From JBBROS01 sp964246015 (lineage in GTDB: Bacteria; Pseudomonadota; Alphaproteobacteria; Acetobacterales; Acetobacteraceae), in contig CAXTPG010000082.1 in assembly GCA_964246015.1 (NCBI GenBank), positions 1 through 20,546 of the forward strand: DNA of 20,546 nt. The letters are read 5' to 3'. Position 1 is the stretch's first letter. The number at the start of each line of letters is the position of its first letter. The notes under the pieces were generated by a model. It was not told the DNA's origin, did no database searches, and worked only from the letters and a program-made list of their open reading frames with translations. The translations under genes were made by a program, and so were the position numbers. Positions 1-8,601 of the stretch are shown in pieces.

Positions 1-794
1 TCATCAACCTGTTCTTCGAGGACAGCACCCGCACCCGCACCAGCTTCGAGCTCGCCGGCAAGCGCCTCGGCGCCGACGTCATCAACATGTCCGTCAGCAC
101 CAGCAGCGTGAACAAGGGCGAGACCCTGCTCGACACCGCGACCACGCTCAACGCGATGCGCTGCGACCTGCTCGTCGTCCGGCACGACCAGTCCGGCGCG
201 CCCAACCTGCTCGCGCAAAAAGTCAGCAGCAGCGTCATCAACGCCGGTGACGGCACGCACGAGCACCCCACGCAGGCCCTGCTCGACGCGCTCACGCTCC
301 GCCGCCGCCGCGGCAGCCTGCAGAACCTCACGGTCGCCATCTGCGGCGACGTGCTGCACAGCCGGGTCGCGCGGTCCAACATCCATCTGCTGACCACCAT
401 GGGCAGCCGGGTCCGCGTCGTCGGCCCGCCCACCCTCATCCCCGCGGCCTGCGCGAACCTCGGCGTCGAGGTGTTCCACGACATGGAGGCGGGCCTGGCC
501 GGCGTCGACGTCGTCATGATGCTGCGCCTGCAACGCGAGCGCATGGCCCGCGGCCTGGTGCCCAGCGCCCGCGAATACTTCCGCTTCTTCGGCCTCGACC
601 GCGCGAAGCTCGCCGGCGCCCGCAAGGACGTGCTGGTGATGCACCCCGGCCCCATGAACCGCGGCGTCGAGATCGACAGCGCCATCGCCGACGACCCGGC
701 CCTCTCCGTCATCGGCGAACAGGTCGAGATGGGCGTCGCGGTGCGGATGGCGGTGCTGGACGTCCTGTCCCGGCGGGGGGCGCGGAATGCGTGA
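1..794 (+). CDS. pyrB: Aspartate carbamoyltransferase catalytic subunit (5'-truncated by window edge)
   Basis: This enzyme joins carbamoyl phosphate to L-aspartate, the committed step of pyrimidine synthesis, in the cytoplasm. The first complete codon is at base 3 and the frame is open to the left edge, so roughly the first 45-50 residues are missing; about 263 residues remain of a family norm near 310. The carbamoyl-phosphate loop STRTRTSFELA is visible at bases 27-59. Further in are the HPTQ motif (in GDGTHEHPTQALLD) and the C-terminal HPGPMNRG motif. The gene stops at TGA 792-794, 33 bases before a dihydroorotase-family gene in the same frame, a classical pyrBC arrangement. Start and promoter lie outside the window. 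The assignment rests on motifs diagnostic for the family. Ornithine carbamoyltransferase is less likely because of the HPGPMNRG ending and the pyrC neighbour. Confidence 0.97.
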   Translation, partial: INLFFEDSTRTRTSFELAGKRLGADVINMSVSTSSVNKGETLLDTATTLNAMRCDLLVVRHDQSGAPNLLAQKVSSSVINAGDGTHEHPTQALLDALTLRRRRGSLQNLTVAICGDVLHSRVARSNIHLLTTMGSRVRVVGPPTLIPAACANLGVEVFHDMEAGLAGVDVVMMLRLQRERMARGLVPSAREYFRFFGLDRAKLAGARKDVLVMHPGPMNRGVEIDSAIADDPALSVIGEQVEMGVAVRMAVLDVLSRRGARNA

Positions 795-804
795 GCACAC
801 CCAA

Positions 805-825
805 CCCTCTCCCGGCGGGAGAGGG
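805..825. repeat. Perfect palindrome in the pyrB-pyrC gap containing the pyrC Shine-Dalgarno
   Basis: CCCTCTCCC (805-813) and GGGAGAGGG (817-825) are perfect 9-base inverted arms around a GGC loop. The right arm is purine-rich and lies 8 bases before ATG 834 (2 bases before ATG 828), so it is also the best Shine-Dalgarno for the next gene. No T-run follows, so it is not a classical terminator. A near-identical palindrome occurs at 10366-10383, which suggests a dispersed REP-like element. Confidence 0.7.
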
Positions 826-827
826 CT

Positions 828-2108
828 ATGCCCATGACCGACCTCCTGTTCCAGGACGTCCGCCTGATCGACCCCGCCACGGGCCTCGACCAGCACGGCG
901 GCCTTCTGGTCCGGAACGGCCGCATCGCCGATTTCGGCCCCGCCCTCGGCCGGCCCGACGGGGTCCCCGTGCTCGAGGGCCGGGGCGCCATCCTGTGCCC
1001 CGGCTTCGTCGACATGCGCGCCAACCTCGGCGAACCCGGCTTCGAATACCGCGAGACCGTCGCCAGCGCCGCCATCGCCGCATCCTCGTCCGGCATCACC
1101 ACCCTCGCAGCCCTCCCGGACTCCCGCCCCGCCCTCGACGACCCGGCCCTCGTCCACCTCATGCAGAACCTGGGGCAGGAAACGGGCGCCCTCACCGTCC
1201 TGCCCTACGGCGCCGTCACCCGCGGCTGCCGGGGGGAGGAGATGGCCGAGATCGGCCTCCTGTGCGAGGCCGGCGCCGTCGCCTTCACCGACGGGCAGCG
1301 CGCCGTCGGCGACCCCCGCATGATGCGACAGGCGCTTTCCTACGCCCGCGGCTTCGACGCCATGATCGTCCAGCACCCGGAAGACCCGGTGCTCGCCGCC
1401 GGCGGCGCCGCCACCGAGGGCGAGCTCGCCACCCGCCTCGGCCTGCCCGGCATCCCCGCCGCCGCCGAGGCCATCCTCATCGCCCGCGACATCCGCCTCG
1501 CGCAGCTCACCGGCGGCCGCGTCCACTTCGCCCACATCTCGACGGCCGAGGCGGTCACCCTGATCGCCCGCGCCAAGCATGACGGCCTGCACGTCACCTG
1601 CGACACCGCGCCCCCGTATTTCGACCTGAACGAGACGGCGATCGGCGACTTCCGCACCTATGCGAAGCTCTCCCCGCCGCTCCGCCCGGAATCCGACCGC
1701 CTCGCGATCTGCGCCGGGCTCGCCGACGGCACGATCGACGCCATCGCGTCCGACCACCAGCCGCGCGACGCCGACGACAAGCGGCAGCCCTTCGCGCTCG
1801 CCTCCCCCGGGGGATCGGGCCTCGCGACCCTGCTGGGCGTTACGCTCGCGCAGGTCCACGGCAACGGCCTGCCGCTGCTGCGGGCGCTGGATCTGCTGAC
1901 CGCGCGCCCCGCCGCCCTGCTGCGCGCCGCGGCCGGCCGGCTGGCGAAGGGCGCAGCCGCCGACCTTTGCCTGTTCGACCTGGAACGCGCCTGGAAGGTC
2001 GAGGCCGGGCAGTTGCCGGGCAAGTCGCCCAACACGCCGTTCGACGGCCGCGCGCTGGAGGGCCGGGTGATCGGCACCTGGAAGGCCGGGCGGCGGGTGT
2101 TCGGATGA
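828..2108 (+). CDS. pyrC: Dihydroorotase-family protein (PyrC'/PyrX-like, HxH metal site lost)
   Basis: This is a cyclic amidohydrolase of the class I dihydroorotase family, 426 residues from ATG 828 or 424 from ATG 834; the latter has the better Shine-Dalgarno spacing. Canonical PyrC cyclises carbamoyl aspartate using a metal centre that begins with the DxHxH motif. Here the equivalent stretch is PGFVDMRANLGEPG (residues 58-71): the two His are Arg64 and Asn66, and the usual following Arg is Gly68. Later positions resemble the family (His183 in VQHPED, His236 in AHIST, Asp309 in ASDH). Non-catalytic homologues (PyrC'/PyrX) encoded next to pyrB are known in Pseudomonas, and there they are needed for aspartate carbamoyltransferase assembly. 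Position next to pyrB fits that role, which is an inference. If it applies, an active pyrC should exist elsewhere in the genome. The stop overlaps plsY by ATGA. Confidence 0.9.
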   Translation: MPMTDLLFQDVRLIDPATGLDQHGGLLVRNGRIADFGPALGRPDGVPVLEGRGAILCPGFVDMRANLGEPGFEYRETVASAAIAASSSGITTLAALPDSRPALDDPALVHLMQNLGQETGALTVLPYGAVTRGCRGEEMAEIGLLCEAGAVAFTDGQRAVGDPRMMRQALSYARGFDAMIVQHPEDPVLAAGGAATEGELATRLGLPGIPAAAEAILIARDIRLAQLTGGRVHFAHISTAEAVTLIARAKHDGLHVTCDTAPPYFDLNETAIGDFRTYAKLSPPLRPESDRLAICAGLADGTIDAIASDHQPRDADDKRQPFALASPGGSGLATLLGVTLAQVHGNGLPLLRALDLLTARPAALLRAAAGRLAKGAAADLCLFDLERAWKVEAGQLPGKSPNTPFDGRALEGRVIGTWKAGRRVFG

Positions 2109-2692
2109 TCGCCGCGCTGCTGGCGGCTTCGGGCGGCTACCTGCTGGGGTCGATCCCGTTCGGCCTCCTGCTCAGCCGGCTCGCGGGCCTGGGGGATATC
2201 CGCGCCATCGGCTCCGGCAGCATCGGCGCCACCAACGTGCTGCGGACCGGCCGCAAGGACATCGCGGCGCTCACCGTGCTGCTGGACGGCGGCAAGGGCA
2301 CGCTCGCGGTGCTGCTGGCCGCCCGCTTCGGCGACCCGATGCTGCCGCTGATTGCCGGGTGCGCCGCCGTGTTCGGGCATTGCACCACGATCTGGCTGGG
2401 CGGCCGGGGCGGCAAGGGCGTCGCGACCGGCCTCGGCGTGCTGCTGGGCTGGGCGTGGCCTGCCGGGCTGGTCACCGCCGCGGTCTGGCTCGTGGCCGCC
2501 TTCGCCACCCGGCGCTCCAGCGCCGCCGCACTCGTCGCCTGCGCCGCCGCCCCGCCTCTCGTGTTCGTGTTCGGCGGCCCCGGGCCCGCCATCGCCACCC
2601 TGCTCGTCGCCGCCTTCATCGTGCTGCGGCACCGCAGCAACATCGCCCGGCTGATGGCGGGGACGGAACCGCGGATCGGCGCCGGCAAGTGA
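2105..2692 (+). CDS. plsY: Acyl-phosphate:glycerol-3-phosphate acyltransferase PlsY
   Basis: This inner-membrane enzyme transfers an acyl group from acyl phosphate to glycerol-3-phosphate, giving lysophosphatidic acid, the first step of phospholipid synthesis with PlsX. The 195 residues are strongly hydrophobic with several membrane segments (about 2-20, 52-72, 80-97, 108-132, 140-175), and the length is typical. Family motifs are present: IGSGSIGATNVLR (35-47), DGGKG (61-65), FGHCTTIWLGGRGGKGVAT (90-108) and HRSNIARLMAGTE (176-188). In motif 1 the position usually occupied by Asn is Ser39. ATG 2105 overlaps the pyrC stop by four bases (ATGA), and the gene's own stop overlaps dprA (GTGA), so translation of the three is probably coupled. 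Confidence 0.96.
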   Translation: MIAALLAASGGYLLGSIPFGLLLSRLAGLGDIRAIGSGSIGATNVLRTGRKDIAALTVLLDGGKGTLAVLLAARFGDPMLPLIAGCAAVFGHCTTIWLGGRGGKGVATGLGVLLGWAWPAGLVTAAVWLVAAFATRRSSAAALVACAAAPPLVFVFGGPGPAIATLLVAAFIVLRHRSNIARLMAGTEPRIGAGK

Positions 2693-3786
2693 GCGAAGCG
2701 CGGCTGCGTCTTGCCCGCACCGAGGGCGTCGGCCCCGTCACCTACCGCCGCCTCATGGCCCGCTTCGGCACCGCCGAAGCCGCCCTCGACGCGCTCCCTG
2801 GCCTCTCCACCCAGGCCGGCCGTGCCGTCGCCCCCACCATCCCAGACCCCGGCGCGATCCGGCGGGAGATGGACGGGGTCGCGCGGCTGGGCGGCCGCAT
2901 GTTGTTCCTGGACGACGCCGAGTACCCGCCCTTGCTTGCGATGCTCGACGCAGCACCGCCTGTGCTGTCCATCCTCGGCGACCCCGCCCACCTGTCCGCC
3001 CGCGCCGTCGCCCTCGTCGGCGCCCGCAACGCGTCGGCCAACGGCCAGCGCATGGCCGAGATCCTGGCCGCCGACCTCGGCCTGCACGGCCTCGTCGTCG
3101 TCTCGGGCCTCGCGCGCGGCATCGACGCCGCCGCCCACCGCGGCGCGCTGCGCACCGGCAAGACCGTCGCCGCCATCGCCGGCGGGATCGACGTGGTCTA
3201 CCCCCCCGAGAACGCCGCCCTCCAGGCCGAGATCGCGGAATACGGCGCCGTCGTCGCCACCGCCCCCCTCGGCACCGCCCCCCAGGCCCGCCACTTCCCT
3301 CGCCGCAACCGCATCATCGCCGGCCTGTCCCTGGGCGTGGTGGTCATCGAGGCGGCGCCCCAGTCCGGCAGCTTGATCACCGCCCGCATGGCGCAGGAGG
3401 CCAGCCGCGAGGTGTTCGCCGTCCCCGGCTCCCCGCTCGACCCGCGCTGCCGCGGCTCCAACGACCTCATCCGCTCGGAAAACGCGCATCTGACCGAGAA
3501 CGCCGGCGACGTCATCGCCGCTCTCTCCGACCGCCTCCTGGTCGACGCCATCGCCCGCGGCGAGGCCCACCTGCCCGGCCTGGCCGAGGTCCCGACACCG
3601 TTCGAGGACCCGGTCGCCGCCCGGCTCTCGCTGCTGCCGCTGCTCGGCCCTGCACCCGTACCGGTTGACGATCTGGTGCGGCGCTGCCAGTTCTCCGCAT
3701 CGGCGGTACTGGGTGCGCTCCAGGAGCTGGAGGCAGACGGGCTGGTCCAGTTGGTGGGTAGCCAGGTCTGCCGCATTGCCGAATAA
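2689..3786 (+). CDS. dprA: DNA-processing protein DprA
   Basis: DprA binds single-stranded DNA entering by transformation and loads RecA on it. It is widely conserved even in bacteria not known to be competent. This copy has 365 residues. A short helical N-terminal region (1-60) precedes the Rossmann-like core, with VALVGARNAS (107-116), VVSGLARGIDAAAHRGAL (137-154) and HFPRRNRIIAGLS (202-214). A C-terminal winged-helix (DprA_WH) domain lies at about 312-363. The start is GTG 2689, overlapping the plsY stop by GTGA; the frame is open further upstream, but those residues lie inside plsY and do not look like DprA. TAA 3784-3786 is followed seven bases later by topA. The dprA-topA pairing is common in alphaproteobacteria. 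Confidence 0.95.
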   Translation: MSEARLRLARTEGVGPVTYRRLMARFGTAEAALDALPGLSTQAGRAVAPTIPDPGAIRREMDGVARLGGRMLFLDDAEYPPLLAMLDAAPPVLSILGDPAHLSARAVALVGARNASANGQRMAEILAADLGLHGLVVVSGLARGIDAAAHRGALRTGKTVAAIAGGIDVVYPPENAALQAEIAEYGAVVATAPLGTAPQARHFPRRNRIIAGLSLGVVVIEAAPQSGSLITARMAQEASREVFAVPGSPLDPRCRGSNDLIRSENAHLTENAGDVIAALSDRLLVDAIARGEAHLPGLAEVPTPFEDPVAARLSLLPLLGPAPVPVDDLVRRCQFSASAVLGALQELEADGLVQLVGSQVCRIAE

Positions 3787-3793
3787 GGACCTT

Positions 3794-6439
3794 ATGACAG
3801 ACGTCGTCGTCGTCGAATCGCCCGCCAAGGCCAAGACAATCAACAAGTATCTCGGCGGCGGATACACCGTGCTGGCAAGCTTCGGCCACGTGCGCGACCT
3901 GCCGCCCAAGGACGGCAGCGTCCGCCCCGAGGAAGGCTTCGCCATGGACTGGTCGGCCGACGAGCGCGGCGCCAGGCAGATCGCCGCCATCGCCAAGGCC
4001 GTCAAGGGCGCCGGAACGCTCTACCTCGCCACCGACCCGGACCGCGAGGGCGAGGCCATAAGCTGGCACGTCCGCGCGATGCTCGAGGAAAAGAAGGCGC
4101 TGAAGGGCGTCCAGGTCCGCCGCATCACCTTCAACGAGATCACGAAATCCGCGATCACCTACGCCATCGCCCACCCGCGCGAGCTGGACCAGCCGCTGAT
4201 CGAGGCCTACCTCGCGCGCCGGGCACTCGACTACCTCGTTGGCTTCACCCTCTCCCCCGTTCTCTGGCGCAAGCTGCCCGGCAGCCGCAGCGCCGGCCGC
4301 GTGCAGTCCGTCGCCCTCCGCCTGGTGTGCGAGCGCGAAGCCGAGATCGAGGCCTTCCGTCCGCGCGAATACTGGACGGTCGAGGCGCAGTTCCTGACCC
4401 CCGCCGGCGCGCCCTTCACTGCCCGCCTCACGCACCTCGACGGCAAGAAGCTCGACCAGTTCGACCTGAACGACGAACCCGGCGCCATGGCGGCCAAGGC
4501 CGCGGTCGAGGCCGGGACCTTCAACGTCGCGACCGTCGAGCGCCGGCGCGTCAAGCGCCACCCCCCGGCCCCCTTCACCACCAGCACCTTGCAGCAGGAA
4601 GCCAGCCGCAAGCTCGGCATGGGCGCCCAGGCCACCATGCGCTGCGCCCAGCAGCTCTACGAAGGCGTCGACCTCGACGGCGAGACGACGGGCCTCATCA
4701 CCTACATGCGGACCGACGGCGTGCAGATGGCGCGGGAAGCCATGATGGCCATCCGCGAGCACGTGGGCGAGACCTATGGCCGCGACTACGTCCCTGCAGC
4801 CCCACGCGAATACAGCAGCAAGGCCAAGAACGCGCAGGAAGCGCACGAGGCCGTCCGCCCGACGGAGGTCAGCCGCACCCCCGACAGCGTCGCCCGCTAC
4901 CTGACGCCCGAGCAGCGCCGCCTGTACGAACTCGTCTGGAAACGCGCCGTCGCCAGCCAGATGCAGTCGGCCGAGCTGGACCAGGTCGCCGTCGATGTCG
5001 CCAGCGGCGGGACGCGGTTGCGCGCCAACGGCTCCATCGTCGCCTTCGACGGCTATCTGAAACTGTATCGCGAGGACGTCGACGACGCCCCGGACGGCGC
5101 CGCCGACGAAAGCCGCATGCTGCCCCCCATGCACGAGCGCGACCCGGTCAAGCGGGAGCGTGCGACGGCCGAGCAGCACTTCACCCAGCCGCCGCCCCGC
5201 TTCTCGGAAGCGAGCCTGGTCAAGAAGATGGAGGAGCTGGGCATCGGCCGCCCCAGCACCTACGCCAGCATCCTGACCGTGCTGCGGGACCGCGAATACG
5301 TAAGGCTGGAGAACCGCCGCTTCATCCCGGAAGACCGTGGGCGCCTGGTCACCGCCTTCCTGACCAGCTTCTTCGAACGCTACGTCGACACCGGCTTCAC
5401 CGCGGGGCTCGAGGAGCAGCTCGACGACATCAGCGGCGGCCGGGCCGAGTGGCGCCAGGTGATGCAGGCCTTCTGGGACCATTTCAGCCTTGCCGTGGAA
5501 CAGACGCGCGAACTGAAGATCTCCGACGTCATCGACGCGCTGGACGCCGACCTCGGCGAGCACTTCTTCCCGGTCCCCCAGGACGGCGGCGACCCGCGCC
5601 TGTGCCCGGCCTGCCACGCCGGCCGCCTCGGCCTGAAGCTCGGGCGGCACGGCAGCTTCATCGGCTGCTCCAACTACCCGGAATGCCAGTACACCCGCCG
5701 CCTCGCGATCGACGCCGGCGATGATTCGGGGGAGACGCTGAAGGAGGGCAAGCGCGAGCTGGGCCACCATCCGCAGACCGGCGAGCCCGTCACCGTCCGC
5801 CGCGGCCCCTACGGCCTCTATGTCCAGCAGGGCGAGCCCGACCCGGCCGACAAGAAAAGCAAGCCGCGCCGAAGCTCCCTGCCCAAGGGGGTCGAGGGCG
5901 ATACCCTGACCCTGGAACAGGCATTGGGCCTTCTCTCCCTGCCGCGCCTGGTGGGCGCCCACCCCGAGCGCGGCGACCCGATCGAGGCCGGCATCGGCCG
6001 CTTCGGCCCGTTCGTGCGCATGGGCAGCATCTACGCCTCGCTCGACAAGGACGACGACGTGCTGACCGTGGGCCTCAACCGGGCCGTGGACGCGCTGGCG
6101 AAGAAGCTGGACAGCGTCCGCAGCCTGGGCATGCACCCCAAGGACAAGCAGCCGGTGATGGTCAAGAAGGGGCGGTTCGGCCCCTATGCCCAGCATGGCA
6201 GCACGGTCGCCAACCTGCCGAAGGAAGCCGACATCGACGACTTCTCGCTGGACGAGGCGGTGGCGCTGCTGGCCGAACGCGGCAAGGCGCTGAAGGGCAA
6301 GGGCCGCAAGCCGGCGCCGAAGAAGGCGGCCGCGCCGAAGGCCGCCGCACCGGCCGCCGCGGCCAAGAAGCCGGCGGCCAAGAAGAAGCCCGCCCGCAAG
6401 CCGGCGGCCAAGAAGGCGCCCACGCGCAAGGCCGGGTAG
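3794..6439 (+). CDS. topA: DNA topoisomerase I
   Basis: This type IA topoisomerase relaxes negative supercoils by passing one strand through a transient single-strand break. It has 881 residues. The TOPRIM domain holds Glu8 (VVVESPAKAKT) and the DPDREGE acidic triad (Asp81, Asp83, Glu85). The active-site Tyr304 lies in GLITYMRTDG. One four-cysteine zinc ribbon is at Cys604, Cys607, Cys625 and Cys631. After it come GRFGPFV- and GRFGPYA-type C-terminal repeats (about 665-810). The last 50 residues or so (from about 830) form a lysine/alanine/proline-rich, histone-H1-like tail. ATG 3794 is chosen because AAGGA lies just upstream and the protein begins at the canonical N-terminus; the frame stays open upstream inside dprA. 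The TAG stop shares one base with the rnr GTG start. Confidence 0.97.
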   Translation: MTDVVVVESPAKAKTINKYLGGGYTVLASFGHVRDLPPKDGSVRPEEGFAMDWSADERGARQIAAIAKAVKGAGTLYLATDPDREGEAISWHVRAMLEEKKALKGVQVRRITFNEITKSAITYAIAHPRELDQPLIEAYLARRALDYLVGFTLSPVLWRKLPGSRSAGRVQSVALRLVCEREAEIEAFRPREYWTVEAQFLTPAGAPFTARLTHLDGKKLDQFDLNDEPGAMAAKAAVEAGTFNVATVERRRVKRHPPAPFTTSTLQQEASRKLGMGAQATMRCAQQLYEGVDLDGETTGLITYMRTDGVQMAREAMMAIREHVGETYGRDYVPAAPREYSSKAKNAQEAHEAVRPTEVSRTPDSVARYLTPEQRRLYELVWKRAVASQMQSAELDQVAVDVASGGTRLRANGSIVAFDGYLKLYREDVDDAPDGAADESRMLPPMHERDPVKRERATAEQHFTQPPPRFSEASLVKKMEELGIGRPSTYASILTVLRDREYVRLENRRFIPEDRGRLVTAFLTSFFERYVDTGFTAGLEEQLDDISGGRAEWRQVMQAFWDHFSLAVEQTRELKISDVIDALDADLGEHFFPVPQDGGDPRLCPACHAGRLGLKLGRHGSFIGCSNYPECQYTRRLAIDAGDDSGETLKEGKRELGHHPQTGEPVTVRRGPYGLYVQQGEPDPADKKSKPRRSSLPKGVEGDTLTLEQALGLLSLPRLVGAHPERGDPIEAGIGRFGPFVRMGSIYASLDKDDDVLTVGLNRAVDALAKKLDSVRSLGMHPKDKQPVMVKKGRFGPYAQHGSTVANLPKEADIDDFSLDEAVALLAERGKALKGKGRKPAPKKAAAPKAAAPAAAAKKPAAKKKPARKPAAKKAPTRKAG

Positions 6440-8601
6440 TGCCGCGGAAGCCGCGCCCGCCCGCCACGCTCCCCACCCGGGACGCCGTGCGCGCCTTCAT
6501 CGGCCGGGCGGGCGGCCGGGTCGGCAAGCGTGAGATCGCCCGCGAATTCGGCGTCGGCCCCGAACTGAAGGGCGAGTTGCGCGCTCTGTTGCAGGACCTC
6601 AGCAGGGAGGGCGTGATCGCCCCCGCCGGACATCGCCGCTTCGCCCCAGCCTCTGCTCCCGGCGGCCGCCTGCCCGACGAGACGGTCGTGCGCATCACCG
6701 GCACCGACCCGGACGGCGACGCGGTGGCCCGGCCCGTCGAATGGACCGGCGACGGTCCGCCCCCCACCATCCTGATGCACCCGGAACGCCGCGGCGACCC
6801 GGCCCTGGCGCCCGGCGAACGCGTCCTCGCCCGCATCCGCCCCATCGGCAACGGCAAGTACGAGGGCCGCACGCTCCGCCGCCTGAGCGAAGCCTCGGGC
6901 CGTATCCTGGGCGTGTTCCGCCCCTCGCCCGAGGGCGGCGGACGCCTCGTCCCCACCGACCGCCGGGCCAAGGCCGAATGGCGCATCCCCCCCGGCGAGG
7001 ACGACGGCGCCGAGGAGGGCGAGATCGTCGCCGCCACGCCGTTGCCCGGTTCCGGCTATGGCCTGAAGCCCGCCCGCATCGTCGAGAAGCTGGGCCGCAT
7101 GGGCGACGCACGCTCCGTCAGCCTCATCTGCATCCACACCCACGACATCCCGCAGGACTTCCCAGAAGAGGCGCTCGCCGCCGCGAAGCGCGCGCGTGCG
7201 ACGCCCCTGGGGAAACGCGAGGACCTGCGCGCGCTCGGTCTGATCACCATCGACGGCGAGGACGCCCGCGACTTCGACGACGCCGTCTACGCCGAACCCG
7301 ACGGCGAGGGGCATCGTCTCGTCGTCGCCATCGCCGACGTCGCCCACTATGTCCGGACGGGCGCCCCGCTCGACCGCGCCGCCTGGACCCGCGGCAACAG
7401 CGTCTATTTCCCCGACCGCGTCGTCCCCATGCTGCCCGAGGCGCTGTCGAACGGCTGGTGCAGCCTGCGCCCGCACGAGGACCGTGGCTGCCTGTTCGTC
7501 GAGATGTGGATCGACGCCGCCGGCCGGAAGACCCGGCACCGCTTCGGCCGCGGCCTGATGCGCAGCGCCGCCCGCATGACGTACACCGCCGTGCAGGCGT
7601 CACACGACGCGAATGAGCCGGCCTTCGCCCCCCTCTATGCAGCGTTCCGCAGGCTGCTGGCCGCCCGGATCGAGCGCGGCACGCTCGACCTCGACCTGCC
7701 GGAGCGCCAGGTGATCCTGGACGAGGGCCGGGTGGAGCGGATCGTGCCCCGCCCCCGCCTCGACAGCCACCGCCTGATCGAGGAGTTCATGATCCTCGCC
7801 AACGTCGCCGCCGCCGAGGAGCTGGAGCGGCTGCACCGCCCCTGCATGTACCGCGTCCACGCCCCGCCCAGCGACGAGAAGCTGGAGGCGCTCCGCACCA
7901 TCCTGCACGGCATGGGGGTCAACCTGCCGCCCGGCAACGACCTGCATCCCCGCGACCTCGACCGCGTGCTGCGGAAGGTCGCGGGCACCGAGGAAGCGCC
8001 GCTGGTCAACGAGGTCGTGCTGCGGAGCCAGATGCAGGCCTCCTACAGCCCCGACAATATCGGCCATTTCGGCCTGGCCCTGCCGCGCTACGCCCACTTC
8101 ACCAGCCCCATCCGCCGCTATTCCGACCTGCTGGTCCACCGTGCGCTCATCAGCGGCCTGAAGCTCGGCCCGGGCGGGCTGGAACCCGAGGAACCCGCCC
8201 GCTTCCCCGAAACCGCGGAGCACATCAGCGCCACCGAACGCCGTGCCGCGTTGGCGGAGCGCGACGCGGTCGATCGCTACCTCGCGGCGTTCATGGCCGA
8301 CAAGGTCGGAGCCAGCTTCGCTGCCCGCATCTCCGGCGTGCAGCGCTTCGGGATGTTCATCACCGTGCTGGACAGCGGCGCCAACGGGCTGATCCCCATG
8401 TCCGGCCTGGGCGACGACTACTGGATCTACGACGAGCCGACCCAGTCCCTGTCCGGCCGCCGCACCCGCATGACGTATCGTCTGGCGCAGGAGGTCGAGG
8501 TGCGCCTGGTCGAGGCCAGCGCCGTCACCGGCGGGATGATCTTCGCGATCGACGGAGCCGCTGCCAAGACCGGGTGGCGCGCGCATCGACGGCCGCGGTG
8601 A
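6439..8601 (+). CDS. rnr: Ribonuclease R (RNB-family 3'-5' exoribonuclease)
   Basis: RNase R degrades structured RNA processively from the 3' end in mRNA and rRNA quality control. The 720 residues start at GTG 6439, whose G is the last base of the topA stop (TAGTG). The order is a winged-helix-like N-terminus (about 10-70), cold-shock-type RNA-binding regions (about 80-235), the RNB catalytic domain (about 255-580) and a C-terminal S1 domain (about 625-705). The magnesium-binding acidic cluster is in TIDGEDARDFDD (Asp272, Asp278, Asp280, Asp281). The motif FTSPIRRYSDLLVHR (554-568) is diagnostic. It lacks the long basic tail of the 813-residue E. coli enzyme and ends RAHRRPR. RNase II is a less likely alternative. 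The stop overlaps the GTG start of the S41 peptidase. Confidence 0.95.
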   Translation: MPRKPRPPATLPTRDAVRAFIGRAGGRVGKREIAREFGVGPELKGELRALLQDLSREGVIAPAGHRRFAPASAPGGRLPDETVVRITGTDPDGDAVARPVEWTGDGPPPTILMHPERRGDPALAPGERVLARIRPIGNGKYEGRTLRRLSEASGRILGVFRPSPEGGGRLVPTDRRAKAEWRIPPGEDDGAEEGEIVAATPLPGSGYGLKPARIVEKLGRMGDARSVSLICIHTHDIPQDFPEEALAAAKRARATPLGKREDLRALGLITIDGEDARDFDDAVYAEPDGEGHRLVVAIADVAHYVRTGAPLDRAAWTRGNSVYFPDRVVPMLPEALSNGWCSLRPHEDRGCLFVEMWIDAAGRKTRHRFGRGLMRSAARMTYTAVQASHDANEPAFAPLYAAFRRLLAARIERGTLDLDLPERQVILDEGRVERIVPRPRLDSHRLIEEFMILANVAAAEELERLHRPCMYRVHAPPSDEKLEALRTILHGMGVNLPPGNDLHPRDLDRVLRKVAGTEEAPLVNEVVLRSQMQASYSPDNIGHFGLALPRYAHFTSPIRRYSDLLVHRALISGLKLGPGGLEPEEPARFPETAEHISATERRAALAERDAVDRYLAAFMADKVGASFAARISGVQRFGMFITVLDSGANGLIPMSGLGDDYWIYDEPTQSLSGRRTRMTYRLAQEVEVRLVEASAVTGGMIFAIDGAAAKTGWRAHRRPR

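Noticed and set aside
791..1582. GTG-initiated plus-strand frame overlapping the start of pyrC
   Set aside because: It is Arg/Pro/His-rich low-complexity translation, a frame-shifted shadow of the dihydroorotase gene. The palindrome at 805-825 gives its NPLPAGEG start.
3512..6196. Very long minus-strand open frame (about 890 codons) opposite topA
   Set aside because: Composition is that of an antisense shadow in C3-rich DNA: repetitive Gly/Ala/Val/Asp/Arg with no domain. The plus-strand frame is an unmistakable topoisomerase I.
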